Shown here: one piece after another, positions 38,636 through 50,199 of the stretch | How positions within the stretch are numbered: the first letter of the stretch is position 1 | How the letters are laid out: every line of letters starts with the position of its first letter | Source: Castor canadensis | Lineage: Eukaryota > Chordata > Mammalia > Rodentia > Castoridae | Direction of reading: 5' to 3' | Length of the DNA: 64,000 bases | NCBI RefSeq assembly: GCF_047511655.1 | Contig: NC_133392.1 | Coordinates: 98,403,042-98,467,041 of the forward strand | The notes under the pieces: generated by a model | What the model was told of the DNA's origin: nothing | Seen by the model: only the letters and a program-made list of their open reading frames with translations | The model's database searches: none | Translations under genes and position numbers: made by a program

Positions 38636-39510
38636 TGGAGCTCCAGAACCTTGAGTGGAATAAACCTTTATTCTTTATAAATTGCCCAGAATGTGATATG
38701 TAGGTTTAAAACCCACTGAGTACAGGCAAGCATAAATTTTAACCAGCAAATTTTCAATAACCCCAGCCCTAAGTTGACCTTTTGAAGATCAGGGATAAGG
38801 TCATGTGCAAGTCATTGAAAGTCCTGAAAACTAGGGTATTTTCTGAGTTTATCGGCCTTAGTTCTTAAGTTACATTTGTGTTTACAAGTGAGTTTCCACA
38901 AATCAGGTCCTGAATATTGCCCTGTTGGTGCATCTGTTGGTGCATACCACCCTTTGCCTGGGCACAGGCCAGCAGGGAACTTAGGGTGGCAGCAGAGATG
39001 TGTGCACACTACCTTTTAGATGGTACAGCAAAATAATTGTGCTGTGCTTTTGGCTTTAGAAATACAAACCAAGGCTACTGATGTGGCAAGAGAAAGAGGC
39101 TCAGAGGAATCTTTTAATTTGAGAAAAGTCTTGACAGTCAAAGGAATTACCCTCTTTCATTCATTCAAAAACTACTGCATTCCTTTCAAATGAGAGAATA
39201 AAACATATTTCTTAATGCTTGTTTATCATTAATATTATGACAATTATTGCATTACTTTGGGTTGATAAATATTCAGAGGATAAATTAAGCCCGTAAGATG
39301 GATTAATTTTCCAGGAGTAAAACAAAAACTTTCAATATTTTATATCACATAATTAAGTGCTGTTTGTTGATTCTAGAACCAGAACTTGGGACATGCTAAT
39401 TAATTGCTTCAAGAAGACGGTTAGACATGTTTTGTGATTGATACTCAAAATCAGATTATTTATAAACCCTGCACCACACTGATGAATTACACTTGCAGAA
39501 TAAAGCCTAC

Positions 39511-39618
39511 CTGCAGAAGTCTGGGGGCACCATGCCATAAACATTGATCCTGTCACAGAGCTCCAGGGCAATCGTCATTGTGAACCAGCCAGTGCTGAGC
39601 CAAGTGTTGGAGATCTTC
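39511..39618 (-). CDS. ST6GALNAC5: ST6GALNAC5 coding exon carrying sialylmotif S (penultimate)
   Basis: This 108-nt exon is too short to stand out as an open reading frame and was found by translating the minus strand. The acceptor is ttccttccag then G, which completes the Arg codon begun in the previous exon. Thirty-five codons follow, KISNTWLSTGW through VPPDFC, and the exon ends with AG before the donor GTAGGC. It contains sialylmotif S (LSTGWFTMTIALELCDRINV, joined-residue positions 144-163), which binds both donor and acceptor. Cys158 is the family cysteine that pairs with a sialylmotif-L cysteine. Phase 2 at both ends keeps the frame with the flanking exons. The sequence is intact. Confidence 0.96.
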
Positions 39619-40849
39619 CTGGAAGGAACAACGATTGAGTCTGCAAGTTGCTAACATAGTGGTAAGATCCATTACCATCTTCACTTCTTTCTGGAGAAAG
39701 GCTGAGCATAAACAGACACATAACACACATACGTACCCAGACACACACATTCTTTCTTATAAATATCTGGAACTTTACCAAATTGAAATCTCTTATGGTA
39801 CAGTCATAACTGATGTTGATGACACAGGGACTTCTGCATTGCCAAATATCAATATTTGAATGCTTAAGTGGGTGTTATCACAACTCATTTCTTGTAAGAT
39901 GACAATATCAGTGTGACAATTCTTTATTAACTAGAATACTTGACTAGAAATTCAGGCAAGCTAGATAATAAACAATTTAAATATTAGTAAACGTATAAAT
40001 GTGTCTATCTGTTGATCAATTAATTGATTCATTGATCTTAAGGTCAAATCTTACCATCAAGTAGACTAATTAACACCAGCATCTTGATCGAATGTCCTTT
40101 ATTGGGAATAGTACATGCATTAGGAAGAGGCTAACGACCAGAGGAAAAAGGCCAAAGGAATGCTTATATTTAACTAAGCATTTGCTTTTATTTTATCTAA
40201 AAACATTCTGGGTTTCTGAAAATTTTTATTAGAAGCCCCAAGTTGATAAATTTAAGAAATGAGTCTGTGGGCCCATTCATTAATTTGCCCATGCCGACGT
40301 CTATATTGAGGACCAATGGCATGCCTAAGGATAACTGTGGGGACGTCACATTAAGGTCTGATCTGACCCTGTGACAATGACTTGGTCTACCATGCTACGC
40401 TCTGTGGATATTAATTTCAATTCTTTGGGGGTTGCCGCTGTGACTTTTTTTTTTTTCAGAGCTATGGCATGCCTCATTAGCCAGTTTCAAACACCTTATT
40501 CCCAAGGTCAGACTGTCTGACTCTGCCCAGCCATAGCACCATATGTGATGTGAATTACAGAGCTGTGGTTAGGCTTTTTCACTTGTGCCATGTAGCACCC
40601 AATCTTGAGAAAAAGGAAGACTTTTGTTATGCAGTTTGCATTATTTCCATTTTACATATGGATACAAAAAAACAATATTTAAAGGGTCCTTTGTCTTGTC
40701 AAATACCTGACAGGCATGGGTGATTTAGTCTTTGCTAAGTCATAGTTCCAGCTTTTTATTTTTTCAGCCCTCTGCCTCCATTCCATTGTATCCTAACCCA
40801 GTAATATTCAAGGAAATATTTTTCAAAGCTCCTAAAGATGGGAATATTC

Positions 40850-40990
40850 TGTTTCTATCACAGCCAGCTGGGTGACCTGAGACAGGTTGCAGCTGATCTC
40901 TGATGTTTGATTTCTTATGTATAAAGCAGACAGGAAATCTCTGTCCTCTGGGCTATTTGAGAGCTAAATGAGAGACACCCACAAAACTCA
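40850..40990 (+). mobile_element. MIR SINE relic
   Basis: 'gctgggtgacctgagacagg' and 'tctgatgtttgatttcttat', then 'gagctaaatgagag', follow the 3' half of MIR. Confidence 0.55.
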
Positions 40991-41366
40991 TCCAGCGTGG
41001 TGTGTTGACACATTGAGATCCCTTCCTCCTCTCTTGGCTGCTAGGTTGAGCAAACATAGTAAATAATTCAGTCATTCCATTCAGTGCCTTTTAGTACCCA
41101 TGAATATAATCCCTCCAAGGTTCTGCTCCTCGGGTCTTATGTACAAGCCGCCACCAGTAGTCAGGGAAATAGGTATAAAATACAGAAACCTCCAGTCTGC
41201 ATAGGTATGAACAATGTCCCTTCCTTCTCACCTGGGCCATGTATTCATAAGACCTTTGAAGCTGGAGGAGTCCAGATGGGGCAGAACTGACCAAAGGAGA
41301 AGAGGAAGAGGACATTCCTTTCCTTAAGTTAGAAGCTGTCTTCCCCTACATGCTGTGTCAATGCCC

Positions 41367-41857
41367 TGGCCAGTTATTCTTTTTTGTTTGTTTGTTTATT
41401 CATATGTGCATACAATGTTTAGGTCATTTCTCCCTCTCCCCCCCACCCCTCCCTTTCTTCCTCCCTTTCCCCCTAACCCCCTTCCTCTCCTCCCCACCCT
41501 CTCGCTTGCAGGCAGAAAGTGTTTTGCCCTTATCTCTAATTTTGTTGAAGACAGAGTATAAGCAATAATAGGAAGGACAAAGGGTTTTTGCTGGTTGAGA
41601 TAAGGATAGATACACAGGGAGATTCCTCACATTGCTTTCGTGAACTTATGTGTTACATTCTAAGTTGATTCTTCTCCAAGTGACCTTTTCTCTAGTTCCC
41701 GGTCCCCTTCTCTTATTGGCCTATGAAATCTTATCATTTGCAGGTAAATGGATGGAACTGGAGCACATCATCCTGAGCGAGGTTAGCCAGGCTCAGAAGA
41801 CCGATAATCATATGTTTTCCCTCATATGTGGACTTTAGATCATGGCCAGTTATTCTT
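41367..41857 (-). mobile_element. 5'-inverted (twin-primed) young L1 with exact 15-bp target-site duplication
   Basis: The left part (about 41382-41726) is L1 3' UTR on the minus strand with a T-rich end, which is its poly(A) tail. The right part (about 41727-41842) is the end of L1 ORF2 on the plus strand, readable as FAGKWMELEHIILSEVSQAQ and ending before a TAG. Both lie between identical tggccagttattctt copies at 41367-41381 and 41843-41857. This is the arrangement expected of an L1 insertion with 5' inversion. Confidence 0.93.
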
Positions 41858-43002
41858 GACTTCGTCTGTGTAATCGGGAGAATATGGAACCCAGGAAGAG
41901 GATGACACTCACTTATATCCCAGCGTCCTGATCTGAGAGTCGCACCCATATACCATATGCTTTTAGAGCTACTGAAAAACACCAAAGAGCTTTTCTTAGG
42001 GATAGAGACTCTTCTCTCTAGATTTTGGCTGTTCTTTACGTGATGTACACTAGATCACAAGCCACAGCCTGACATACAGGAGGATGTGGCTCTACAGAAA
42101 AAGGTTTTGTGGATGAAAATTGGGGAGGATACAAAGTGAAGGAGTGAAGAGACTACAGTGAAGAATTCTTTTAAGTGCTACTTAAAATTCCCCAGATTTC
42201 CTAAATAATAGCCCTTTGGGATCACGTGCAATAGAAGTGAAATGCTTTGTACAGTCTTTCTAAAAAGATTTGAACTCTTTTTCCAACAAAGGAATATCTA
42301 CTGTTTTTACACTTAATCAGCTGTAATGAAAGAATATGAAGAGCTGTCATGTGCTTATTAGGGAAAATTATCAGATATTCTTTTATATGATGAAGTAACA
42401 CACTGAGCTGATAATTCTATAGTGCACACTAAATTACAATTAAAGGCCTTTCTGCTCCACCAAAATCTCATTTATAATCTCTATGGAAATATTCTTCCTG
42501 CAGTTATTTCATTTATGCTTCCTTTATCTAATTACTATAATATTGGTTCTGAATCATATTTTCCTAATGTACCCTCATTCAATTATAAAGTTATTTTCAA
42601 GCACAGCTACTTTCTAATATCAAAGAACACCACTTGGCCATCTATGTCATTTGTCATGCTTCTTAATAGAAGACTGTTCTTGAGCCATTTTTCCTCCACT
42701 TTTGGGTGAAACTTCTATAAATCAAAATCTATTGAATTATCCTATTTCTTCCAAATATTAGCCTGAAATGAATGTCCTGATTAGGAGATCTGCAAATTAG
42801 ATATTTTGCCCTTCACATATCTTCAATATATGCTTCTGCTTTGTTGTTTTTCAAGAAATGCAAGCATAGAGGGAACACTATTATACCCTAAAGATTTTGT
42901 GTTTCATTTACAGAAATAGTTTCGTTATGAAGGGCTGTTTCTGACTCAGTTCTTTTAGCTTGAAGCAGGATGCAGGTTAAGAATATAGGGATGTAAGAAT
43001 AG

Positions 43003-43326
43003 AGGCAGGGTTGGTTCATGCTTATAATCCCAGCAACTCAGGAGGAAGACATAGGAGGATCATAGTTTGAGGTCAGCAGAGGCAAAAGTTAGTGATACCT
43101 TTTAAAAAATAAGCCAAGCATGGTGGGGTTAGCCTGTAATTTCAGTTACTTGGGAGGCAAATGAATGTAGCTGTATTACAATTCAAGGCCAGCTCAGGCA
43201 AAGTTAGCTTGCGACCCCATCTGTAAACAAATTAAAAGCAAAAAGACTGAGGTATGACTCAAGTGGTAGAGCACCTGCCTAGCAAGCTTGAGGCCCTGAA
43301 TTCAATACTAGGTACTGCCAAAAAAT
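43003..43326 (+). mobile_element. Trimeric SINE (B1-like + B1-like + ID)
   Basis: The first unit is 'ttggttcatgcttataatcc', the second 'ccaagcatggtggggttagc', and the ID part is 'gactcaagtggtagagcacc' with 'gccctgaattcaatactagg'. Confidence 0.88.
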
Positions 43327-44156
43327 ATATATAATAAAGAGTCAATACACTATTAGCTTAAAAAGATTTTCCCAGAGGTAAGAGGCACAAAGCTTCTGGA
43401 AGGGTCGATGAACTTGGGCATGCTACAGAGTTATGTGCGATTCCTGTAAGTAGGGTCTGGCTGGGTGCAATGTAGGGGGCTGTCTGCAGAAAGAGATCCA
43501 GGATTCAACCTGCAAGGATTTGGCTCCCTCCCTACTAGTGAGAATCAGGGAGACAGACACAGAGAGCAGAAAGTCTTCACTGGCTAGAATTTAGTGACAA
43601 GCAGCCTAGTTTTGATGTGAGATTACTTCCAGAAGGGTAGAAGATGTAGTCACCAGGTTATCCCCTTACTATGATTCTTTGAGGAGATCCAGAGCAGTGA
43701 GCAATTATCCTAAAATGCTAATCCAGCAGCAGGAATTCTGGGAACACTTAAATTTAGCAAATAATCATTAAACAAAAAAGAGAGAAGTGTTTTCTATTAA
43801 AGGGACAGTTTTACTTATTTTGAAATTTCCAAGGAGTACCATTAAACTGTAAATAAAGCCCTCCTTCTTTATCCCTCCTAAAATGCTTTCTTGGTTAAGG
43901 GCCTCATTAAATGAGTGGCAGTTACTTCTTTGTGGGGCTTGAAGGTCAGCATGTGACTGCACTTTGTGACAGTTTGTGCTGAAGACCACGGTCCTCAGTG
44001 TGATCCCCGGCTGGGCTACACAAAGGTCTGCTGGGCCTTCCAGAGAAGGAGGCCATTGCGCCAACAGCAGTGTGCCTCTCCTTCCTCCTCCAGACCCAGG
44101 CCCACTCCTGACAGGGCCATCCCTCACACGGTTACCAGACATCCAGGATGTAAAAA

Positions 44157-44444
44157 TAGCTCTTCCATTTAGAAGGTAACACTATGTACAGGAAAGCAAT
44201 GCGAGTCAACTGCCTGTATAGCTATCCTTATCTCAACCAGCAAAAACCCTTGTTCCTTCCTATTATTGCTTATACTCTCTCTACAACAAAATTAGAGATA
44301 AGGGCAAAATAGTTTCTGCCTGGTAGGGGGAAACTACCTACTAGCGAGGGGGTAGGAGGGCAGAGGGAGGGGGCGGGGGGAAGGGGGAAGAAATGACCCA
44401 AACACTGTATGCACATATGATTTAAAAAAAAATTAGCTCTTCCA
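44157..44444 (+). mobile_element. Short 5'-truncated young L1 (3' UTR only) with 11-bp target-site duplication
   Basis: It has the same 3' UTR as the copies at 35.7 and 41.4 kb, here on the plus strand: 'agctatccttatctcaacca', 'gattaagggcaaaat'-type text, a G-rich block at 44341-44390, 'gaaatgacccaaacactgta' and an A tail. It is flanked by tagctcttcca at 44157-44167 and 44434-44444. Confidence 0.92.
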
Positions 44445-44749
44445 CACGGAGAATTTGGGAATCTGAATATTGTTTTTATTTCAAGACACTGTTCCCCAAT
44501 AATGTGCTGCCTATGCTAGCTAAATAATGAATTTAGTAATTTATATTATTTATTTCACTTATTCTATCTCTTTAGTTTTAAGATTAGAAAATGACTCAAA
44601 GGCATTTTTGTAAGAGGGGTAAGTGGACATTAATTATAGAAGTACATGTTCTGGAATTAAGGAATCATGGAAGTTTAATTATTAGGCAAGTCTGAAGATT
44701 GGTGGTCACGATCTCCTTTGCACATGTAAGGTCACTTAGTTGCTCAAAG

Positions 44750-44825
44750 GGTGGATAACTTGTTCAAGGCCACACAACTGGAGGGTGATAGAGCCGGAGT
44801 TCCAACCCAGAGCTGTGTATTTTTT
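44750..44825 (+). mobile_element. MIR SINE fragment
   Basis: 'ataacttgttcaaggccaca' and 'gagccggagttccaacccag' match the conserved MIR 3' block. Confidence 0.6.
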
Positions 44826-45309
44826 GGAGTACCCATGCTTCTGTCCTCAGTACCTCTCTGTCCTTTGTCCTACCTGGATTTGGCCAGCTAGTGGCCTTTT
44901 GCTTGTAGCCCTTCATTTTTTGACCTCATTTTGGGCCACTCCCCAGTCCTCCTGAGTGCAGCCACAATGGCTTTTCTCCAGCCTCAGACATCATCTCTCA
45001 CTTCTGATCCATTGGACCCACAGGGAGGTTCCTTTCCTCATCCCAGCTCCTTCCTTCCTTGGAGAAAAACTCATTGCCTGGTCTCAGTCTAAGTCTACCT
45101 TTTTGAGAAAGCCTTTCCCTCACTTCAAAAAGTCTCAACCTATAGTCAAAAGTGCACTTTACATCAGTATTGTGAATATGTACATACATGCATATATGTG
45201 TATTTTTTCATTTCACTTGTTAAAGTATATTCACAGTTTTTATAGTATATTCATAGAGTTGTACAACCATCACTATGAATTTCAGAACATTTTCTTACCT
45301 AAAAAACCT

Positions 45310-45350
45310 CTATCTATCCATCCATCCATCCATCCATCTATCTATCCATC
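45310..45350. repeat. (ATCC/ATCT)n microsatellite in intron
   Basis: There are ten tetranucleotide units mixing TATC and CATC. Confidence 0.95.
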
Positions 45351-45398
45351 ACTTGAAATTAAATTTGGGGTTTTTAATTTTATTTATTTACTTATTTT

Positions 45399-45693
45399 TT
45401 GCAATATTGAGGTTTAAACTCAGGGCTTCTACCTTTTGCGCCCAGACCTATTTTGCTTTAATTATTTTTTAGGTAAGGTCTCAAGTTTTTGCCTGGGCTG
45501 GCCTCAGACTGAGATCTTTCTACCTGTGACCTCTGGTATAGCTGGAACCAATAAGTAGAGTCACCACACTCCACTTATTGGCTGATATGGGATCTCACTA
45601 CCATTTTGCCTGGTCTGGCCTCAAACTGCAGTACTCCTGGCGTCTTCTTCTCAAGTAGATAGAATTACAGGTGCGACCTACTACATATAGCTA
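45399..45693 (-). mobile_element. Trimeric SINE, minus strand, diverged
   Basis: A shortened reversed ID part ('ggtttaaactcagggcttct') is followed by two reversed B1-like units. It lies about 365 bp downstream of the donor of the sialylmotif-L exon. Confidence 0.75.
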
Positions 45694-46057
45694 AATAAAA
45701 GGTTTAGAAAAATACTTTGCCTTACTATGAGGATGGAGTCAGGTGTGCACAACGAGGTCATACTATGTGGAATGAACACTCATATTGTCTATTCTATTCC
45801 ATTCTACACCATTCTTTCCATTACATGAGAAAAAATCTTTCAGTGACTTCATGTTCCATCATTGGGTTTTAACTAATAGTTTGGAAAACATTGCCGAGAC
45901 ATTGACGAGTCTATTGATCTATGTGTTACAGTACCACTCACATGACCCTCAGCACACTGGCCAATTTCTTGGCAAATGTTCACTTTTAAAAGAGAAAAAT
46001 AAACTCACATACTTCCTTTTTGTAGTGTTCACTAAAAAATGCAATAAAGCTCTGTAC

Positions 46058-46467
46058 CTGTCTTTGCCGGTCTCCTGCTTGAAGAGCTCATCAAACTGCA
46101 GCATCTTGTGGCGTGTGATCATGAAGGCCTTCAGCCGGGGCAGCACCTGGCTCAGCAGCTGCAGGTTGTTGTACACCTGGCCCTTGCCATCCCGCCGCAT
46201 GTAGCTGCTGGGGCCCCAGAAGATGAACACGGTGCCCTGGCTCACGTTGAGCAAGTCATGGCGGTTGCGGAGAATCCTCTGGATGCTGGAATGTGCAATG
46301 ACCCTCAGGCTGGTGCGATTGCCCACGTCACGCCCGTAGCCTCGGGTGGGGGCATCATTCATGCGGATGACACACTCCGTCTGGTCGATCTGGGGGCCTT
46401 GCTGACTGCGCAGCAGATGCCCTGAGCTGGTCACCAGGGCACAGTCCCTGCAGTGCATTTTCAGGGG
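46058..46467 (-). CDS. ST6GALNAC5: ST6GALNAC5 coding exon carrying sialylmotif L (third from last)
   Basis: This 410-nt exon encodes 136 full codons plus two bases of a split Arg codon. It opens at PLKMHCRDCALV after a pyrimidine-rich acceptor ending ttccag (minus strand) and closes at ETGKD-AG before the donor GTACAG. It carries sialylmotif L, the CMP-sialic acid donor site: the cysteines at local residues 6 and 9, then ECVIRMNDAPTRGYGRDVG at 31-49. Two N-glycosylation sequons are visible, NRT at 50-52 and NVS at 74-76. FIFWGPSSYMRRDGKGQVYN (81-100) and LFKQETGKD are typical of ST6GALNAC5 and separate it from its neighbour paralog ST6GALNAC3. The frame has no stop or frameshift, so the gene looks intact. 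An open frame continues through the donor to 45949, which is ordinary intron read-through. Confidence 0.96.
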
Positions 46468-46647
46468 CTGGAAGGGAGCAGGAGGAGGAACACAGTCAGG
46501 CACATTTGACACCAACAAGTCACTTCACTATGGTGGGATTAGGGTGCCATCTTCTGTCTCTTCCTCCCATGCCAGATTGTATCCTGTCTACTGTGACCTC
46601 ACTGGTCCTTATGTTCTCTTCTTAACTGGTGACAAGAAATGTTGAAT

Positions 46648-46664
46648 GAGAGAGAGAGAGAGAG
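46648..46664. repeat. (AG)n tract
   Basis: About eight AG units lie in the upstream intron, roughly 180 bp from the exon edge. Confidence 0.9.
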
Positions 46665-46739
46665 CTCCCATTGATCTATTAAACATTGGCTAGGAGCATT
46701 AGTGACCATATGGACATATGAACCCAGAGAGGTGGTCAA

Positions 46740-46862
46740 GATCATTTGACAGATGAGAAGATACTCAGGCTTAGAGAAGTTGAAATTCACCCAAGGATGA
46801 GTAATTGGAGAGTAATGAAGTCCTACTTTCAGAACTAGGTCTTTCTGAATCCAAAGTTACTC
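46740..46862 (+). mobile_element. MIR-like relic
   Basis: 'ttgacagatgagaagatact', 'ttagagaagttgaaattcac' and 'tttctgaatccaaag' follow the 3' MIR order with heavy divergence. Confidence 0.45.
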
Positions 46863-46926
46863 CAAGTCTGAGCAAAGCCTATTCTGCAAATTACTACAAT
46901 CCCTCCCCCTGCTTTCTGTCAACTTG

Positions 46927-47123
46927 GCAGTACTGGGTATTGAACCCAGGGTCTCATGCATGCTAGGCAAGTGCTCTGCCACTTGAGCCAGGAACCCAGC
47001 CCTTTTGTTTTTATTTTGTTTTTGAAATAGGATCTTGCTAACTTTGCCAAGTCTGGCCTTGAATTTGCAATCTTTTTGCTTCTACATCCTGGGATGCTGG
47101 TATGTGCCACCACCATACTTGGC
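46927..47123 (-). mobile_element. Dimeric SINE (B1-like + ID), minus strand
   Basis: The reversed ID part 'gggtattgaacccagggtct', 'atgctaggcaagtgctctgc' is followed by one reversed B1-like unit ending 'caccatacttggct'. Confidence 0.9.
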
Positions 47124-48496
47124 TTGTGACACTGGTTTTGATGTTCTTCATGTTGTTGAAAAATTAAGCATTTATGAATATTCTTGGATGCTGTACAAAT
47201 ATGTTTACCCTAAGTAAACGTCATCTAAGAACCACATGAGAAGTGGCATGCAGACTGTAACCCTTTCAATGCCATAATTTTGAAATAACAATTAGAATTA
47301 TTTTTCTCATCTTAAGGTGAAGGAGAGAAAGAGAAACTGAGTTGTCCCACTTTCATAAATGTAAGGAAACTCTTAAATTCAGAGCCACAGACCTCATCCA
47401 GGAATTGTGGAGCTCAGGTTCTTGGGTTCTTGGGTTCTTCTCTCATCTGCAGTAAACACAGGCCCCAGGGAAGCCCTGTAGCACCCACCAGGGACAACTC
47501 CAATAACAGTGCTCAGTTCAACACCCTGGATTTGTTTTCTGAACACCTATGTTCTAACAAATTGAACATTTCTCTGTTCACTTTTAATGAGAAATATGTC
47601 TTAGTGTTGTTAGAAGATAATGAAATTAGAGTGTCAGACCAAGGCCAGTAAGTGCAAAAGAAAATGACAAGATGCTCGGACAGAAAGTCACACGCTTAGA
47701 TTTCCCCCAGAGCCTCTGCCCTTCTTCTCTGCTAACTTCGAACAGGACTTACTGGCTCCCTGCATGCCTTAGAATGTCATATCTAATTTAGTGCTACAAA
47801 TATTCAGTCTTGTATTTACCGTGGGAGTCTTCTGAGTATAGCTGTGACCTCAGAACCTGATCGAGAGCCCCTGAGGGCAGTCACCTTCTCTCACAGCGTG
47901 GTGTTCTAAAACATCAGCTGTAGGCTGACACAGACTGGTCTGGCTTTGTTTCCAACACCTATTAGGTATGAAAATTTGATAAGTCATGAACTACCACAAA
48001 CCTTGGTTTCTTCATCTCTAAGAGGAAAATGGCCCATTTTACCTTGGTAGAATGAACAAAATAAAGATACACATGGTATTTTATTGAATTATTTGAAGTT
48101 ACTAATATTTGACTTGTATAAATACAATTGCATGTGGTGAACCCAATTTAACATTAAGACCTGTCAGTCTTAATGACAGTGCTCTTGGGATTATCATTTA
48201 GTGTGAGGTGCATTGTAAATCTGCACTAAATCAGTATGAACACTTTGGGCTTATTAACTGACACACGGGTTTGTGAAATAGAGTTCTACCATTGCAAATC
48301 CAATTGCTCTTAGGTGACAGGTTCTATACTAGGATGTCAGAATGCAAAAATGGGGAAACAGAGTCCTTCGAAGCAAGCTTAGAAAGATAGCATTAAGGTG
48401 TGACACAGTATGAGGAGAGGACTCTGCTGAAGTCTGAGTGATGGGGGGTTTTAGAGCATAGCACACCTGAGGGTATAAAGAAAGAGTGGTCCAGTA

Positions 48497-48745
48497 GATA
48501 ATATTTATTGAGTGCTTTCCATGTGCCTTACACTGTTCTGAATTTATCATGTAATTAATCTTTCAGATAATCCAATAAAATAGATATTACTCATCACTGC
48601 CACTTTACAAATAAAAATACTAAAGAATAAAAAAGTGAAGCAGTTTGCTCAAGGTCATATTGTTAGGAAGTAGGAGAGTTGGGATTTGAACCCAGGAAAT
48701 TTGGCTTCAGAGCTAATGGGATTAATCATTATGCCATGACAACAC
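48497..48745 (+). mobile_element. MIR SINE, near full length
   Basis: 'aatatttattgagtgctttc', 'gcagtttgctcaaggtcata' and 'gttgggatttgaacccagga', then 'attaatcattatgcc', cover the MIR consensus from head to tail. Confidence 0.88.
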
Positions 48746-49189
48746 GGTAGATGTTTGCTTAACTCATCACTTACCTCCTTTCTTTTCTCCCAGAAATCCA
48801 GTAATGCTATTTATTAATTAGTAGTGTTGTTACAGATCTGAGGCCCCTGTGCTGGGTGGATGCCAATAAAGTGACAAATATCTCATCCAAGACTTCCATT
48901 CCTTGGATGCTCATTTGTAGTAGATGCATCCAAAAAGAACCATAAGTCCATGATGGTAACATAAGACCTAACTTTCCTTTTAAGAAGAGCCACATTCCAG
49001 ATGCCCAGAAACTGGGTCTCTACTCCCCTCAGAAACTGCTGGAATCTGGAGGAAGAAGCCCTTCTGAATCCTATGGGTGAACTGCTGGGTTGAGGGGCAA
49101 TTTCTGTGGCTAAAGGGTGGAGGAAATACTTAACTCTCCTTTTCTTTATTTTAATGGACCATCCCAAAAATAAATGATGGAGATGGAGA

Positions 49190-49460
49190 ACTTAACAATG
49201 ATTTATTCATGATAGAGTTCCTATTATGTGCTAGGCACTGAACTGGGTGATATAGATAAAACCACCTATGAGACCTCTTTCTCTAGGATTAAACATATAG
49301 TAAAGATGCTCCCAAACAATTACAGGATTACACAGAAAGTGATGAACTAATTAGGCACAAGGGGCCATGAGGACCAAAGAAAAGGGAAGGTTTGAACTTG
49401 TCTAGAAGAGTTAGAAAGGTGGGAGGACAACCAGGAAGGGATTATGCTATGGAAGTCTAC
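49190..49460 (-). mobile_element. L2 LINE 3' end, reverse
   Basis: 'aatgatttattcatgataga', 'attatgtgctaggcactgaa' and following purine-rich text are the reverse L2 3' end. Confidence 0.7.
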
Positions 49461-50199
49461 AGAGGAGGCCATTTTAATAAAGGAGCAGTAGTCAGTGGTA
49501 TCAAGAGCCATGCTGGACAACACTTGGAAGAGTTCTGAGGATTTAATGACTGACCAAAGCAGTCTTCATTGAACAGAGGTAACAGAGTGTGCCTGTGGTT
49601 GGAAACAAGGAAGCAGAGGCCGAAGCTTGACTGAAAGGGGCTGATACAAGGTTAATGACTAGCAGAGCCACAGGACTGATTCTGACACTTCAGGTGACCC
49701 ACTGATCCCTGTGTCAGGGGTTGTCTGCATGTTAGCATCCTGACAAACTCCTCAGCCCTGGGAAAACTTGGGTGTTTGGTCACATTACTGCCACTCCTGG
49801 AGAAGCCCACTAAAAAATTCCCACACAAATGATAAATATCATGTTACCCAATCATGACTAGGGGTAAGAGACTGAGGGTCAAAAGCTGACTTTTTCACAA
49901 ATGAGTTAACTAACTTTCTCACCTGTTCAAAACAAAGAGGGAATGAAGGAGATACTTGTGACCAGGTGACACTAATTCCTCCTTCATTCAAAATACCTTT
50001 ACTAAGCACCTAATACACCCTGAGTTTACTTTGACAGTTCATCCCAGTGGATGCTGGAGCCATGGAAACCTGCTTTTCCTCACCAGACTCGCCTAAAATT
50101 ATCCCAAGTTTTCCAGTCTAATTTACAACTTCAAGACATGGTGCTTTGTTATTACTGGAGAGACACCGCAGAGAGGTCCCAGTGACATCTCTTTCCCTG

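Larger units (their letters stand above)
38156..38703 (+). mobile_element. MST-like MaLR LTR split by a B1-like SINE
   Basis: The element starts 'tgctgtcgtttgaac', has 'ttctgccctcatgaatgggt', 'actcgggactctgcagagtc' and 'aagaaggccctcactgggtg', and ends 'attctttataaattgcccag'. It is a solo LTR antisense to ST6GALNAC5. A SINE (38227-38373) sits between two similar 'ttaagagggg' stretches. The relative MST LTR has such a repeat natively, so these may not be a target-site duplication. Confidence 0.8.

Noticed and set aside
45310..45350. CRISPR-like direct repeat array
   Set aside because: It is a plain tetranucleotide microsatellite. No spacers are present and the DNA is mammalian.
45949..46057. 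Continuation of the open frame past the sialylmotif-L exon (36 more codons)
   Set aside because: The frame crosses a good donor (AG|GTACAG) and the next exon joins perfectly in phase, so this is intron read-through. It would matter only if the intron is retained.
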